NCBI RefSeq assembly: GCF_008386565.1
Contig: NZ_VUKA01000004.1
Coordinates: 62,001 to 126,000, forward strand
Source of the DNA: Teichococcus oryzae
GTDB lineage: Bacteria > Pseudomonadota > Alphaproteobacteria > Acetobacterales > Acetobacteraceae
Reading direction: 5' to 3'
DNA length: 64,000 nucleotides
In this document: one piece after another, positions 43,356-52,164 of the stretch
How positions within the stretch are numbered: position 1 is the first letter of the stretch
How the letters are laid out: each line of letters opens with the position of its first letter
Position numbers and translations under genes: made by a program
The notes under the pieces: model-generated
What the model saw: the letters and a program-made list of their open reading frames with translations, nothing else
What the model was told of the DNA's origin: nothing
Database searches by the model: none

Positions 43356-44624
43356 TCAAAGGGCGCGCCAGCCGATGTCGCGGCGGCAGAAGCCGTCGGG
43401 CCAGCGCACGGCGTCCACCGCCGCATAGGCGGCGTCGCGCGCCGCGCCCAGCGTGGCGCCGCTCGCGGCGATGCCCAGCACCCGCCCGCCCGTGGCGACC
43501 AGCGCGCCGTCATCACCCCGCGCCGTGCCGGCGTGGAAGACCTGGGCGCCCGGAACCTGCGCCGCCTGTTCCAGCCCCTCGATCACGCTGCCCTTGCGGT
43601 AGGCGCCGGGATAGCCTTGCGCCGCCATCACCACCACCATGGCCGCTTCCCGCGACCAGCGCAGCTCGGCCTGGTCCAGCGTGCCGTCGCAGGCCGCCGC
43701 CAGGGCAGCCAGCAGATCCGATTGCAGCCGCAGCATCAGCACCTGGCATTCCGGGTCGCCGAAGCGGACATTGAACTCGATCAGCTTCGGCCCCTGCTCC
43801 GTCAGCATCAGCCCGGCGAACAGCACGCCGCGGAACGGGGCGCCGCGCCGCGCCATCTCCGCCAGGGTGGGGCGGATGATGCGCTCCATCACCTGGGTCT
43901 CGATGTCGGCGGTGAAGGCGGGGGGCGGCGAATAGGCGCCCATGCCGCCGGTGTTCGGGCCGGTGTCGCCATCCCCCACCCGCTTGTGGTCCTGCGCCGC
44001 CGCCATGGGCAGCGCCACCTCCCCGTCGCACAGGGCGAAGAAGGACACTTCCTGCCCCAGCAGGCATTCCTCGATCAGCACCGTGGCGCCGGCGGCGCCA
44101 TGCACCCGGTCCTCCATGATGGCGGCGATGGCGGCCTCGGCCTGCTCCACGGTCTCGGCCACCACCACGCCCTTGCCGGCGGCGAGGCCATCGGCCTTGA
44201 CCACGATGGGCGCGCCCTTCTGCCGGACATAGGCGCGGGCGGCGTTGGGGTCGGTGAACTGCGCCCATTCGGCGCCCGGCACGCCGGCGGCGGTCGCCAC
44301 CTCCCGCGTGAAGGCCTTGCTGCCTTCCAGCTTCGCCGCCGCCGCGCTGGGGCCGAAGCAGCGGATGCCGGCCTCGGCGCAGGCATCGGCGAGGCCCAGC
44401 GTCAGCGGCGCCTCCGGCCCCACCACCACCAGGTCCACGCCCTGTTCGCGCGCGAAGGCGAGAAGCCCCGTGACATCCTCGGCGCCGATGGCGACGCATT
44501 CGGCGATCTCGGCGATGCCGGCATTGCCTGGGGCGCACCACAGCTTGCCCAGCAGCGGAGAGCCGGACAGCGCCCAGGCCAGCGCATGCTCGCGACCGCC
44601 GCCGCCCACCAGGAGAACCTTCAT
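43356..44624 (-). CDS. purD: Phosphoribosylamine-glycine ligase
   Basis: A 422-residue ATP-grasp enzyme of purine synthesis that joins glycine to phosphoribosylamine. It begins [36 protein letters not shown], the ATP-grasp [17 protein letters not shown], and GFDP-like [17 protein letters not shown] are all present. Length equals the usual 420-430. The ATG is preceded by a weak ribosome site. It is convergent with bphP and divergent from the GST gene. Confidence 0.96.
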   Translation of the reverse strand: MKVLLVGGGGREHALAWALSGSPLLGKLWCAPGNAGIAEIAECVAIGAEDVTGLLAFAREQGVDLVVVGPEAPLTLGLADACAEAGIRCFGPSAAAAKLEGSKAFTREVATAAGVPGAEWAQFTDPNAARAYVRQKGAPIVVKADGLAAGKGVVVAETVEQAEAAIAAIMEDRVHGAAGATVLIEECLLGQEVSFFALCDGEVALPMAAAQDHKRVGDGDTGPNTGGMGAYSPPPAFTADIETQVMERIIRPTLAEMARRGAPFRGVLFAGLMLTEQGPKLIEFNVRFGDPECQVLMLRLQSDLLAALAAACDGTLDQAELRWSREAAMVVVMAAQGYPGAYRKGSVIEGLEQAAQVPGAQVFHAGTARGDDGALVATGGRVLGIAASGATLGAARDAAYAAVDAVRWPDGFCRRDIGWRAL

Positions 44625-44742
44625 CCTTCATCCCTCTCCGCAACGGCGCCGCGCTAGCATGGCACGGCCGCCGCGTCAGCCCATGGCGGCTTCGCCGTCA
44701 TGCCTCGGGCCGGCCCGGCCGGCTGTAAGGGAGAAAAAAGCG

Positions 44743-45372
44743 ATGGCCCAGGACCTCGTCTTCTACACCAACCCCATGTCGCGCGGGCGCATCGTGCGCT
44801 GGATGCTGGAGGAGCTCGGCGTTCCCTACCGGACCGAGATCATCGGCTACGGGCCGGCGATGAAGGCGCCGGCCTTCACGGCGCTGAACCCGATGGGCAA
44901 GGTTCCGATGATCCGCCACGGCAAGGTGGTGGTCACCGAGAGTGCGGCCATCTGCGCCTATCTGGCCGATGCCTTTCCCGAAGCCGGCCTCGCGCCGCCG
45001 CCGGGCGATCCGGCGCGCGGCGCCTATTACCGCTGGCTGTTCTTCGGCGCCGGCCCGGTGGAGGCCGCGGTGGCCGATGCCGCGATGGGCGTTGCCCCCG
45101 GCGAGGAGCAGCGCGCCCTGGTGGGCTATGGCTGCATGGCGGATGTGATGAACATGCTGGAATACGCCGTGCAGGATGGCGGCTTCCTGGCGGGGGACCG
45201 GTTCAGCGCCGCCGATCTGTATCTCGGCTCGCAGATCGGCTGGGGCATGCATTTCGGCACGCTGGAAAAGCGGCCGGCGCTGGAGCGCTACTGGAGCAAG
45301 CTGTCCGGGCGCCCGGCGGCGCGGCGGGCACTCGCCATGGACGAGGCGCTGATGCCGGAAAAGCGGGATTGA
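44743..45372 (+). CDS. Glutathione S-transferase family protein
   Basis: A 209-residue cytoplasmic GST. The thioredoxin-like N-terminal domain begins LVFYTNPMSRGRIVRWMLEE and includes LNPMGKVPMIRHG with the cis-Pro, then VVTESAAICAYLADAFPEAG with the Glu-Ser pair that binds the glutathione gamma-glutamyl group. The helical C-terminal domain ends in the usual FSAADLYLGSQIGWGM region. Ser in the NPMSRGR segment may activate glutathione. AAGGGAGA precedes the ATG. Substrate unknown. Confidence 0.93.
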   Translation: MAQDLVFYTNPMSRGRIVRWMLEELGVPYRTEIIGYGPAMKAPAFTALNPMGKVPMIRHGKVVVTESAAICAYLADAFPEAGLAPPPGDPARGAYYRWLFFGAGPVEAAVADAAMGVAPGEEQRALVGYGCMADVMNMLEYAVQDGGFLAGDRFSAADLYLGSQIGWGMHFGTLEKRPALERYWSKLSGRPAARRALAMDEALMPEKRD

Positions 45373-45452
45373 GGCCGGTTGCCGGGGCGCCGCCGGGCCG
45401 GGGAAAGGGGGCGGCTGGCCGCCGCTCCGCCGCTGGCGCATAATGGGCCGGC

Positions 45453-47009
45453 ATGGACACCGACTCTCCCGAGGGCGCGCGCCCCCGCACCAACGCCCCC
45501 GAATTCACCGTCAGCGAGATCAGCGGCGCGATCAAGCGCACGCTGGAGGGCACGTTCGGCCGGGTGCGCATCCGCGGCGAGATCACCGAGCTGAAGGCCT
45601 ACCCGTCCGGCCACATCTACCTGGCGCTGAAGGATGAGGGGGCGAAGATCCGCGCCATCATCTGGCGCTTCGCCGTGCCGCGCCTGTCGCTGCGCCCGGA
45701 GAACGGCATAGAGGTCATCGCCACCGGCAAGGTGTCCTCCTATGGCGAGCGCTCCGACTACCAGCTGATCATCGACCGGCTGGAATTCGCCGGCGAAGGC
45801 GCGCTGCTCGCCCGCGTCGAGGCGCTGCGCAAGAAGCTCGGCGCCGAGGGCCTGTTCGACGAGGCCGCCAAGAAGCCGCTGCCGCTGCTGCCGAGGGTGG
45901 TGGGCGTGGTGTCCTCCGAGAAGGGCGCGGTGATCCAGGACATCCGCACCACGATCGCGCGGCGCTTTCCCCGCCATGTCATCCTGTGGCCGGTGCCGGT
46001 GCAGGGCCAGGGCGCGGCCGAGCGCATCGCCGAGGCGATCCGCGGCTTTTCCCGCCTACCCCGCCACCTGCCGCGCCCGGACGTGCTGATCGTGGCGCGC
46101 GGCGGCGGCAGCCTGGAGGACCTGATGGCCTTCAACGAGGAGGTGGTGATCCGCGCAGTCGCCGATTGCCCGATCCCGCTGATCTCGGCGGTGGGCCACG
46201 AGACGGACACCACGCTGATCGACTTCGCCTCCGACCGCCGCGCCCCCACCCCGACCGCCGCCGCCGAGCTGGCGGTGCCTTCCCGCACCGACCTCATGGC
46301 CGCCATCGCGCAAACGGCGGCGCGGCTGGTGCAATGCGGCCAGGCCTCGATGGACCGTGCCCGGCTGCGCCTGTCCCGGGTCGAGGCGCGGATGCCCGAC
46401 CTGCCCGGCCTGGTGGGCGCCGCCCGCCAGCGCCTGGATGACCGGACGGAGCGCCTGGCCCTGGCGCCGGCCGCGCTGATCGCCCGCAAGCGCGGCGCGC
46501 TGGACGCGGTGGGCCACCGCCTGCCGCATCCACGGGAAACCCTGGCGCGGCACCGCCACGGCCTGGGCCTGCTGCAACACCGCGCCACCGCCGGGCTGCA
46601 TCGCCTCACCGCCCAGGCCCATGCCCGGCTGGCCCGCATCCCCGCCGCCGGCGCCGCCCTGCAACGCCTGCTGGAGCGCCGGCAGACCGTGCTGCACCGC
46701 CTGCCCGACCCGGCGCCGCGCGTCGCCGCCCGCCTGCGCGAAGGCCGGCTGCGGCTGGATGGGCTTTCTGCCCGGCTGGAAGGGGCATCCTACCAGGGCG
46801 TGCTGGCGCGCGGCTTCGCACTGCTGCGCGACGCTGAGGGCGAGCCGCTCACCAGCGCCGCCGCCATCGCGCCCGGCGCCCGCGTCACGGCCACGCTGCA
46901 TGACGGCAGCCGCGACCTCGTGGCCGAGGGCGAGGCGCCGCCCCGCACCCCGCCCCGCCGCCGCCCGGATGCCTCCGCCGCGGCCCCCGAGCAGGGCTCC
47001 CTGCTGTGA
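45453..47009 (+). CDS. xseA: Exodeoxyribonuclease VII large subunit
   Basis: A 518-residue DNA-repair nuclease subunit that degrades single-stranded DNA with XseB. An OB fold lies at about residues 15-115 (GRVRIRGEITELKAYPSGHI), then the catalytic domain with VVGVVSSEKGAVIQDI, VLIVARGGGSLEDLMAFNEE and AVGHETDTTLIDFASDRRAP, followed by a long Arg/Leu/His-rich coiled region (about 300-450) and the tail that ends with repeated Pro/Arg. xseB is not in the window. Its stop overlaps a GTG of the next gene. Confidence 0.95.
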   Translation: MDTDSPEGARPRTNAPEFTVSEISGAIKRTLEGTFGRVRIRGEITELKAYPSGHIYLALKDEGAKIRAIIWRFAVPRLSLRPENGIEVIATGKVSSYGERSDYQLIIDRLEFAGEGALLARVEALRKKLGAEGLFDEAAKKPLPLLPRVVGVVSSEKGAVIQDIRTTIARRFPRHVILWPVPVQGQGAAERIAEAIRGFSRLPRHLPRPDVLIVARGGGSLEDLMAFNEEVVIRAVADCPIPLISAVGHETDTTLIDFASDRRAPTPTAAAELAVPSRTDLMAAIAQTAARLVQCGQASMDRARLRLSRVEARMPDLPGLVGAARQRLDDRTERLALAPAALIARKRGALDAVGHRLPHPRETLARHRHGLGLLQHRATAGLHRLTAQAHARLARIPAAGAALQRLLERRQTVLHRLPDPAPRVAARLREGRLRLDGLSARLEGASYQGVLARGFALLRDAEGEPLTSAAAIAPGARVTATLHDGSRDLVAEGEAPPRTPPRRRPDASAAAPEQGSLL

Positions 47010-47902
47010 ACCGCCTTTCGCGAGCACCCGCCATGCCCCGCCTGACCCGCCGCACCGCCCTGGCCCTGCCCATTGGCCTGCTCGCCGCCTGCGCCGGCCG
47101 CGAGGGGGTCACGGCGGCCCCCTCCGCCGCCGGGCCGCTGCTGGAGATCGCGCCGGCCGCCGCCACCGCCGCCGGCGGCTTCAGCCAGGGCGGGCTGGCC
47201 CTGGGCCGGGTGCCGCCGGGCAGCCGTGTCACGCTGGATGGGCGCCCGGTGCGGGTCGGGCCGGATGGCCGCTTCGCCATCGGCTTCGGGCGGGACGCGG
47301 ATGCCGATGCGCGGCTGGCCGTGACCGCGCCCGACGGGCGTTCGGAAATCCGCGCCCTGGCCGTGCTGAAGCGCGAATGGCAGGTGCAGCGGATCAACGG
47401 CCTGCCGCAGGCCATGGTCAGCCCGGATGCGCGGCAACTGGCCCGCATCAACCGCGAGCGCGCCCGGATCGCCGAGATCCGCAAGCTGGACAGCGACATG
47501 CCGCATTTCGCCGAAGGCTTCATCTGGCCAGCCCAGGGCCGCATCAGCGGCGTATTCGGCAGCCAGCGCATCCTGAATGGCGAGCCGCGGACGCCGCATT
47601 TCGGCCTCGACATCGCCGCCCCCACCGGCACTCCGGTGAAGGCCATGGGCGGCGGCCGGGTGGTGCTGGCCGATGACCTCTACTTCACCGGCAACACGGT
47701 GATGGTGGATCACGGCCGCGGCGTCGTCAGCCTGTATGCCCATCTGTCGCGCATGGATGTGCAAAGCGACGAGGCGGTTGCGCGGGGCCAGGTGCTGGGG
47801 GCGATCGGCGCCACCGGGCGGGCAACGGGGCCGCATCTGCATCTCGGGCTGCACTGGCTGGCCACGCCGCTGGACCCGCAGCCCCTGCTCCCGGCGGCCT
47901 GA
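47006..47902 (+). CDS. M23-family (LytM) peptidoglycan endopeptidase, lipoprotein
   Basis: A 298-residue exported metallopeptidase. The signal ends in a lipobox LLAAC; a Pro/Gly/Ala-rich beta region precedes a helical connector (about residues 140-175) and the LytM domain (about 180-295). The zinc ligands are intact: His in PHFGLDIAAPTG with its Asp, and the HLHLGL motif near the end, with YAHLS in between. It cuts murein crosslinks. The GTG at 47006 overlaps the xseA stop (GTGA); ATG 47033 (MPRLTRR) is equally plausible as the start of the signal. Confidence 0.9.
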   Translation: MNRLSRAPAMPRLTRRTALALPIGLLAACAGREGVTAAPSAAGPLLEIAPAAATAAGGFSQGGLALGRVPPGSRVTLDGRPVRVGPDGRFAIGFGRDADADARLAVTAPDGRSEIRALAVLKREWQVQRINGLPQAMVSPDARQLARINRERARIAEIRKLDSDMPHFAEGFIWPAQGRISGVFGSQRILNGEPRTPHFGLDIAAPTGTPVKAMGGGRVVLADDLYFTGNTVMVDHGRGVVSLYAHLSRMDVQSDEAVARGQVLGAIGATGRATGPHLHLGLHWLATPLDPQPLLPAA

Positions 47903-48003
47903 GAACGATTTTCGTGTTTTCCCGGCTAGATCGAGAAGAATTTCCCCGAAATGCCGCCTGACGTTCATGATTCGGTAAGCGACCGGAACGCATAGCCACG
48001 CCC

Positions 48004-48237
48004 ATGTCGCACCTCGCCCCCCGTCCCGTTCCTTCCACCGAGCCCCTGCCCGCCTCCGGCAGCTTCGACGCCCCTGTGGTCGCCCTGTTCGAAAGCCGCG
48101 ATGGAGCGGCCGCCGCCCTTGTGCGCGCCGGCGTGACGCAATGGCGGGAAATATCTTCCGGCGTGGTGGCGATGCCGCCGCTTTGCGGCCTGCGCGACAG
48201 GCTTTATGCCGCCGGCGCCCTGCTAGTGGTGGGCTAA
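48004..48237 (+). CDS. Small hypothetical protein
   Basis: A 77-residue predicted protein I do not recognise. Codon use is like its neighbours (mostly G or C at third positions). The middle PVVALFESRDGAAAALVRAG and the end RDRLYAAGALLVVG look soluble and partly helical; there is no signal peptide, transmembrane segment or Cys motif beyond single residues. No strong ribosome site precedes ATG 48004. It lies in the gap between the M23 peptidase gene and the convergent acyltransferase gene. It may be a genuine small protein or chance. Confidence 0.45.
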   Translation: MSHLAPRPVPSTEPLPASGSFDAPVVALFESRDGAAAALVRAGVTQWREISSGVVAMPPLCGLRDRLYAAGALLVVG

Positions 48238-48275
48238 CGCTTCATGGCACGGCCGGCGCGCTGAAGCGGCCGATC

Positions 48276-49250
48276 TCAGCGCCGGTAAACCTCCCGCGGG
48301 AAGCGGCGGTGCAGCCACAGCCATTCGCCCGGCTGCTCACGCAGCCAGCGCTCCAGGGTCTGGTTCATCATCAGGGCCAGCGACCGCACATCGGCCGCCC
48401 GGTCCCCGGTATCCGGCAAAGGCAGCGGCGGCTCGAACAGCACGCGGTAGCGGCAGGGCCCGATGCGCTGCGTGCGGCACGGCACCACGACGCAGCCGAA
48501 GCGCAGGGCCAGCTCGGCCGGCCCGGTCGGGGTCATGGCGGGCTGGCCAAAGAAGGGAAGGGCGAGCCCTTCATTCATCTTCTGGTCCACCAGGATGCCC
48601 ATGGAGTGGCCCGCCCCCAGGTGCTTCATCGCCATGCGCGCGCCCCGGGACCCTTTGGGGAACAACGCGGATATGTCGCCCCCGCCGCGCAGGCTTTGCA
48701 CCAGCTCATCCACCAGCGGATTGTCGGGCGCGCGATAGAAGCCGGCCATCCGGCGGCCCGATCCCCCTGCTGGCCGCTGCATCAATTCCCAGTTGCTCAG
48801 ATGGGCGGAAATGAAGATGCAAGGCGTCTCGGGCGGCGGGATGTTTTCCTCCCCCGCCGCTTCCCAGCCAGGCCCCGATTCGGTTCGCCGCAGATCCGCC
48901 ACATGCGGCCATTCCAGCATGACGCGGCCCAGATTCTCCCAGGCATCGCGCAGCGTTTCTTCCCGCCATTGCGGCGTCCGGTCGGGAAAGGCGATCTCGA
49001 GGTTGCGGCGGCCGATCCGGGAAACCGGCAGAAGCGGGCCGACATGGCGGCAAATGGCCCCGCCCAGGGCCGAGGCCCGCACCATTCCCATGCGCCGCGA
49101 CAGGGCCACCAAGCCCCGCGCCAGCGCGGCCTCGAAACGCCAGCGCCATTGCCTGTTCTTCGCCGCCAAGCCGGCTCTCCACTGTTCCGGGCGGGGACGC
49201 CGCGGGGTTTCGCCGGGCAACCTCCACCCGGGGGCGGCGTTCTGCGGCAT
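48276..49250 (-). CDS. LpxL/HtrB-family lysophospholipid (lipid A) acyltransferase
   Basis: A 324-residue acyltransferase. The catalytic HLSNWEL (the His-x4-Glu form used in lipid A secondary acyltransferases), the segment DNPLVDELVQSLRGGG, LFPKGSRGARMAMKHL and MGILVDQKMNEGLALPFFGQ all match the LpxL/LpxM group. It adds a secondary acyl chain to lipid A at the inner membrane. The start ATG 49250 is chosen from a long open frame; the N-terminal 30 residues are polar and uncertain. It is convergent with the small hypothetical gene. Confidence 0.88.
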   Translation of the reverse strand: MPQNAAPGWRLPGETPRRPRPEQWRAGLAAKNRQWRWRFEAALARGLVALSRRMGMVRASALGGAICRHVGPLLPVSRIGRRNLEIAFPDRTPQWREETLRDAWENLGRVMLEWPHVADLRRTESGPGWEAAGEENIPPPETPCIFISAHLSNWELMQRPAGGSGRRMAGFYRAPDNPLVDELVQSLRGGGDISALFPKGSRGARMAMKHLGAGHSMGILVDQKMNEGLALPFFGQPAMTPTGPAELALRFGCVVVPCRTQRIGPCRYRVLFEPPLPLPDTGDRAADVRSLALMMNQTLERWLREQPGEWLWLHRRFPREVYRR

Positions 49251-49270
49251 CTGGCCCGTTTTGGCCACAC

Positions 49271-49302
49271 CCGGCACGCGGTCGTTCTGGATTACGTGCC
49301 GG
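49271..49302. promoter_or_regulatory. Spaced inverted repeat between the acyltransferase and Tim44 genes
   Basis: CCGGCACG (49271-49278) and CGTGCCGG (49295-49302) are perfect complements with 16 bases between. They lie in the divergent gap, just before TATATG (49310-49315), a possible -10 element for the Tim44-domain gene. An operator for either gene is possible. Confidence 0.35.
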
Positions 49303-49350
49303 TAATGCCTATATGCTATTCGGATGAACGATCCTTGGAGGAATCCACGC

Positions 49351-50328
49351 ATGCGTCGCAAGGCCAGCATCCTGGCGGCATTCGCGGCCTTTGCCCTGGT
49401 GCTTGGTCCAGCCCTGGCGGAAGCCCGGCCCGGCGGCCGCAGCAGCATGGGCAGCCGCGGCAGCCGCACCTTCACGCCTCCGCCGGTAACGCGCACGGCG
49501 CCTGACGCCGCGCGGCCGATGGACCGCACCCTCCAGCAGCCTGCCCGCCCCGGCACGGCGGCGCCTGGCATGGCCCCGGCGCAGCAGTCGCGTGGCATGT
49601 TCGGCGGCGGCTTCGGCGGCGCGCTGATGGGCGGCCTGATCGGCATGGGCATCGGCGGCTTGCTGTTCGGCAACGGGCTGTTCGGCGGCTTCGGCGGCTT
49701 CGGCAGCATCCTGGGCCTGTTGTTGCAGATCGTGCTGATCGTGTTCCTGGTGCGGATGGCGCTGCGCTTCTTCCGCAACCGGCAAAGCCAGGGCGCAGCG
49801 GCGCGTGGCATGCAGCGCCCCGCCATGGCGGGCGGGCCAAACCCGCACGCCATGCGGCGGGACATGGGCGCGGGCGGCCATGCGGCGCCCCGGGGTAGCT
49901 CCGGCACCGGCCCGGCGGCCGCTCCGGTGCAGTTGAACCAGTCCGACTTCCAGGCCTTCGAGGCGCTGCTGCGCGACGTCAACGCCGCCTGGTCGCGGCG
50001 TGACCTGGCCGGCCTCGGCCGGCTGGCGACGCCGGAGATGAACAACTACTTCGCCCAGGACATGCGCGACCTCGATGCCCGTGGCTGGCGCAACGAAACC
50101 CGCGACCTGAAGCTGGAACAGGGTGACCTCGCGGAAGCCTGGCGCGAGGGCAATGCCGAGTTCGCCACCGTCGCGATGCGCTTCAGCCTGGTGGATGTCA
50201 CCTATGACGCGCAGGGCAACGTGGTTGAGGGCGATCCGCAGCGGCGCGACACCGCGGCGGAATTGTGGACCTTTGTCCGGCAGCCAGCCGGCGCCTGGAA
50301 GCTGTCGGCCATCCAGCAGACCCGCTGA
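49351..50328 (+). CDS. Tim44-domain membrane protein
   Basis: A 325-residue exported or membrane protein. The N-terminal signal-like helix ends at EARPGG; a Ser/Arg/Pro segment follows, then a glycine-zipper-like hydrophobic region (about residues 75-125; GGALMGGLIGMGIGGLLFGN and ILGLLLQIVLIVFLVRMALR). The C-terminal Tim44-like (TIM44/TRASH-like) domain (about 205-325) has FQAFEALLRDVNAAWSRRDL and LWTFVRQPAGAWKLSAIQQT. GGAGGAA (49337-49343) sets ATG 49351. Function of bacterial Tim44 proteins is not established; a strong terminator follows. Confidence 0.85.
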   Translation: MRRKASILAAFAAFALVLGPALAEARPGGRSSMGSRGSRTFTPPPVTRTAPDAARPMDRTLQQPARPGTAAPGMAPAQQSRGMFGGGFGGALMGGLIGMGIGGLLFGNGLFGGFGGFGSILGLLLQIVLIVFLVRMALRFFRNRQSQGAAARGMQRPAMAGGPNPHAMRRDMGAGGHAAPRGSSGTGPAAAPVQLNQSDFQAFEALLRDVNAAWSRRDLAGLGRLATPEMNNYFAQDMRDLDARGWRNETRDLKLEQGDLAEAWREGNAEFATVAMRFSLVDVTYDAQGNVVEGDPQRRDTAAELWTFVRQPAGAWKLSAIQQTR

Positions 50329-50355
50329 AGGCCGCATCGGCCGGAGAATTGAAAA

Positions 50356-50380
50356 GGGCGCCGTTCGCGGCGCCCTTTTT
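50356..50380 (+). terminator. Intrinsic terminator after the Tim44 gene
   Basis: GGGCGCCG (50356-50363) pairs with CGGCGCCC (50368-50375) around a stable TTCG tetraloop and is followed by TTTTTGTTT. The stem is preceded by AAAA, so it may also work weakly on the other strand. It is about 28 bp after the Tim44 stop. Confidence 0.92.
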
Positions 50381-50405
50381 GTTTGCGCAGCAACAGTGCA
50401 GATAA

Positions 50406-50422
50406 AGCCCATTAATTGGGCT
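50406..50422. promoter_or_regulatory. Inverted repeat upstream of the family-5 receptor gene
   Basis: AGCCCA-TTAAT-TGGGCT is a perfect repeat with 6-bp arms, at the start of an AT-rich islet (about 50400-50485) and just upstream of a candidate promoter. It is well placed for an activator or repressor of the solute-binding gene. Confidence 0.4.
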
Positions 50423-50438
50423 ATACGGGCAATATTTA

Positions 50439-50467
50439 TTCATTTTCTTACTTTTTGCCTTTATATT
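50439..50467 (+). promoter_or_regulatory. Candidate promoter for the solute-binding protein gene
   Basis: TTCATT (50439-50444) and TATATT (50462-50467) are spaced by 17 bp in an AT-rich stretch rare for this genome, about 70 bases before the start codon. The -35 element is a poor match to consensus. Confidence 0.35.
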
Positions 50468-50538
50468 GAGCATAAGGCATAGGCGCCTTCCGGGAATGCG
50501 CGTAGACCAGCCGCGACTTAGCCGAAGGGATTTCCCAC

Positions 50539-52131
50539 ATGCAGCGCCGCCACTTCCTTCTCGCCTCCGGAGCCGCCATGGCGGCATCGCGGCTCGCCAT
50601 GCCGCGTCTGGCAAGGGCGCAAGGCGGCGGCACGCTGCGCTTCGTGCCGCAGGCCGACCTGCCCAACCTGGACCCCGTGGCCGGCACGCAGCTCGTTGTG
50701 CGCAATGCCAGCCTGATGGTCTACGACATGCTCTATGGCATCGGCGCGGATCTGCAGCCGAAGCCGCAGATGGTGGAAAGCCATGAGGTCAGCGCCGACG
50801 GAAAGGACTGGCGCTTCAGACTGCGCGGCGGCCTCACCTTCCATGATGGCGAGGCGGTGCTGGCCAGGGACGTGGTGGCCAGCATCCGGCGCTGGATGCC
50901 GCGCGACGGCATGGGCCAGATGATCCAGGCCCGGCTCGACGCGCTGGAAGCGGTGGATGACCAAACCTTCCGCCTGCGCCTGAAGCAGCCCTTCCCCAAG
51001 CTGCTCTACGCCTTCGGCAAGAGCAACACGCCGCTGCTGGTGATCATGCCGGAGCGCATCGCCGCCACCGATCCCTACACGCAGGTCAAGGACTATGTCG
51101 GCTCCGGCCCGATGCGCTTCAGGCGAGACGAATGGATGGCCGGCTCCCGCGCCGTGTTCGAGAAATTCGCTGCCTACCAGCCGCGCGAGGAAAAATCCGA
51201 CTGGCTGGCCGGCGGCAAGCGGGTGCTGATGGACCGGGTGGAATGGCTGACCATGCCCGACCCCGGAACTGCCCTGGCCGCCATCCAGAGTGGCGAGATC
51301 GACTGGTGGGAAAGCCCGATCGCCGATCTGGTGCCGGTGATGCAGGGCCATCGTGACATCAACGTCGAGGTCGCCGATCCCCTCGGCAATATCGGCGCCA
51401 TGCGGCTGAACCACCTGGTGCCGCCCTTCAACAACAAGCTGATCCGCCAGGCGCTGCAATATGCTGTCAGCCAGGAGGATTACATGCGCGCCATCGTCGG
51501 TGACGATGAGGCGCTGTGGAAGCCGATGCCGTCCTTCTTCACGCCCGGCACGCCGGGCTACACCGAGGCGGGCGCCGAGCGCCTGAAGGGCGGGCGCCGC
51601 TACGACAAGGCCAGGGAGTTGCTGAAGCAGGCCGGCTACAACGGCGAGAAGGTGGTGATGCTGGTCGCCGCCGATGTTCCCGTCGCCAAGGCGCAGGGCG
51701 ACGTCACCGCCGACATGCTGTCCCGCATCGGCATGAACGTCGATTACCAGGCGCTGGACTGGGGCACGGTGGGTTCCCGCCGCACCAGCAAGAAGCCGGC
51801 GTCCGAGGGCGGCTGGAACATCTTCTTTTCCTGGCATTCCGGCGTCGATTGCATCAACCCGGCACCCTACAAGGGCGTCTCCGCCAGCGGCGACAAGGCA
51901 TGGTTCGGCTGGCCGTCATCGGCGGAGGTCGAGCGGCACATCGCCGAATGGTACGAGGCGCCCGATGCCGCGGGCGAGAACAGGGCACTGGAAGCGGTGA
52001 ACCGCGCCGGCATGGACCTCGTCACCTATATCCCGACCGGCTTCTTCCTGGGCTACACCGCGTCCCGCAAATCGGTGCGAAACATCCACCACGCGCCCTT
52101 TCCGCTGTTCTGGGACGCACGGAAGGCCTGA
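50539..52131 (+). CDS. ABC transporter substrate-binding protein, family 5 (peptide/oligopeptide type)
   Basis: A 530-residue periplasmic solute-binding protein. The signal has a twin-arginine-like start (QRRHFLLASGAAMAASRLAM) ending ARAQGG. Mature features are LRFVPQADLPNLDPVAGTQL, DWRFRLRGGLTFHDGEAVLA and RLNHLVPPFNNKLIRQALQY, standard for the DppA/OppA group (SBP_bac_5). The ligand is often a peptide, but nickel, heme or other compounds also occur. No permease or ATPase genes accompany it here. The ATG at 50539 is preceded by GAAGGGA. Confidence 0.93.
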   Translation: MQRRHFLLASGAAMAASRLAMPRLARAQGGGTLRFVPQADLPNLDPVAGTQLVVRNASLMVYDMLYGIGADLQPKPQMVESHEVSADGKDWRFRLRGGLTFHDGEAVLARDVVASIRRWMPRDGMGQMIQARLDALEAVDDQTFRLRLKQPFPKLLYAFGKSNTPLLVIMPERIAATDPYTQVKDYVGSGPMRFRRDEWMAGSRAVFEKFAAYQPREEKSDWLAGGKRVLMDRVEWLTMPDPGTALAAIQSGEIDWWESPIADLVPVMQGHRDINVEVADPLGNIGAMRLNHLVPPFNNKLIRQALQYAVSQEDYMRAIVGDDEALWKPMPSFFTPGTPGYTEAGAERLKGGRRYDKARELLKQAGYNGEKVVMLVAADVPVAKAQGDVTADMLSRIGMNVDYQALDWGTVGSRRTSKKPASEGGWNIFFSWHSGVDCINPAPYKGVSASGDKAWFGWPSSAEVERHIAEWYEAPDAAGENRALEAVNRAGMDLVTYIPTGFFLGYTASRKSVRNIHHAPFPLFWDARKA

Positions 52132-52164
52132 TCCGGGAACCCCGGCTCCGGCGGCGCCCCGCCC

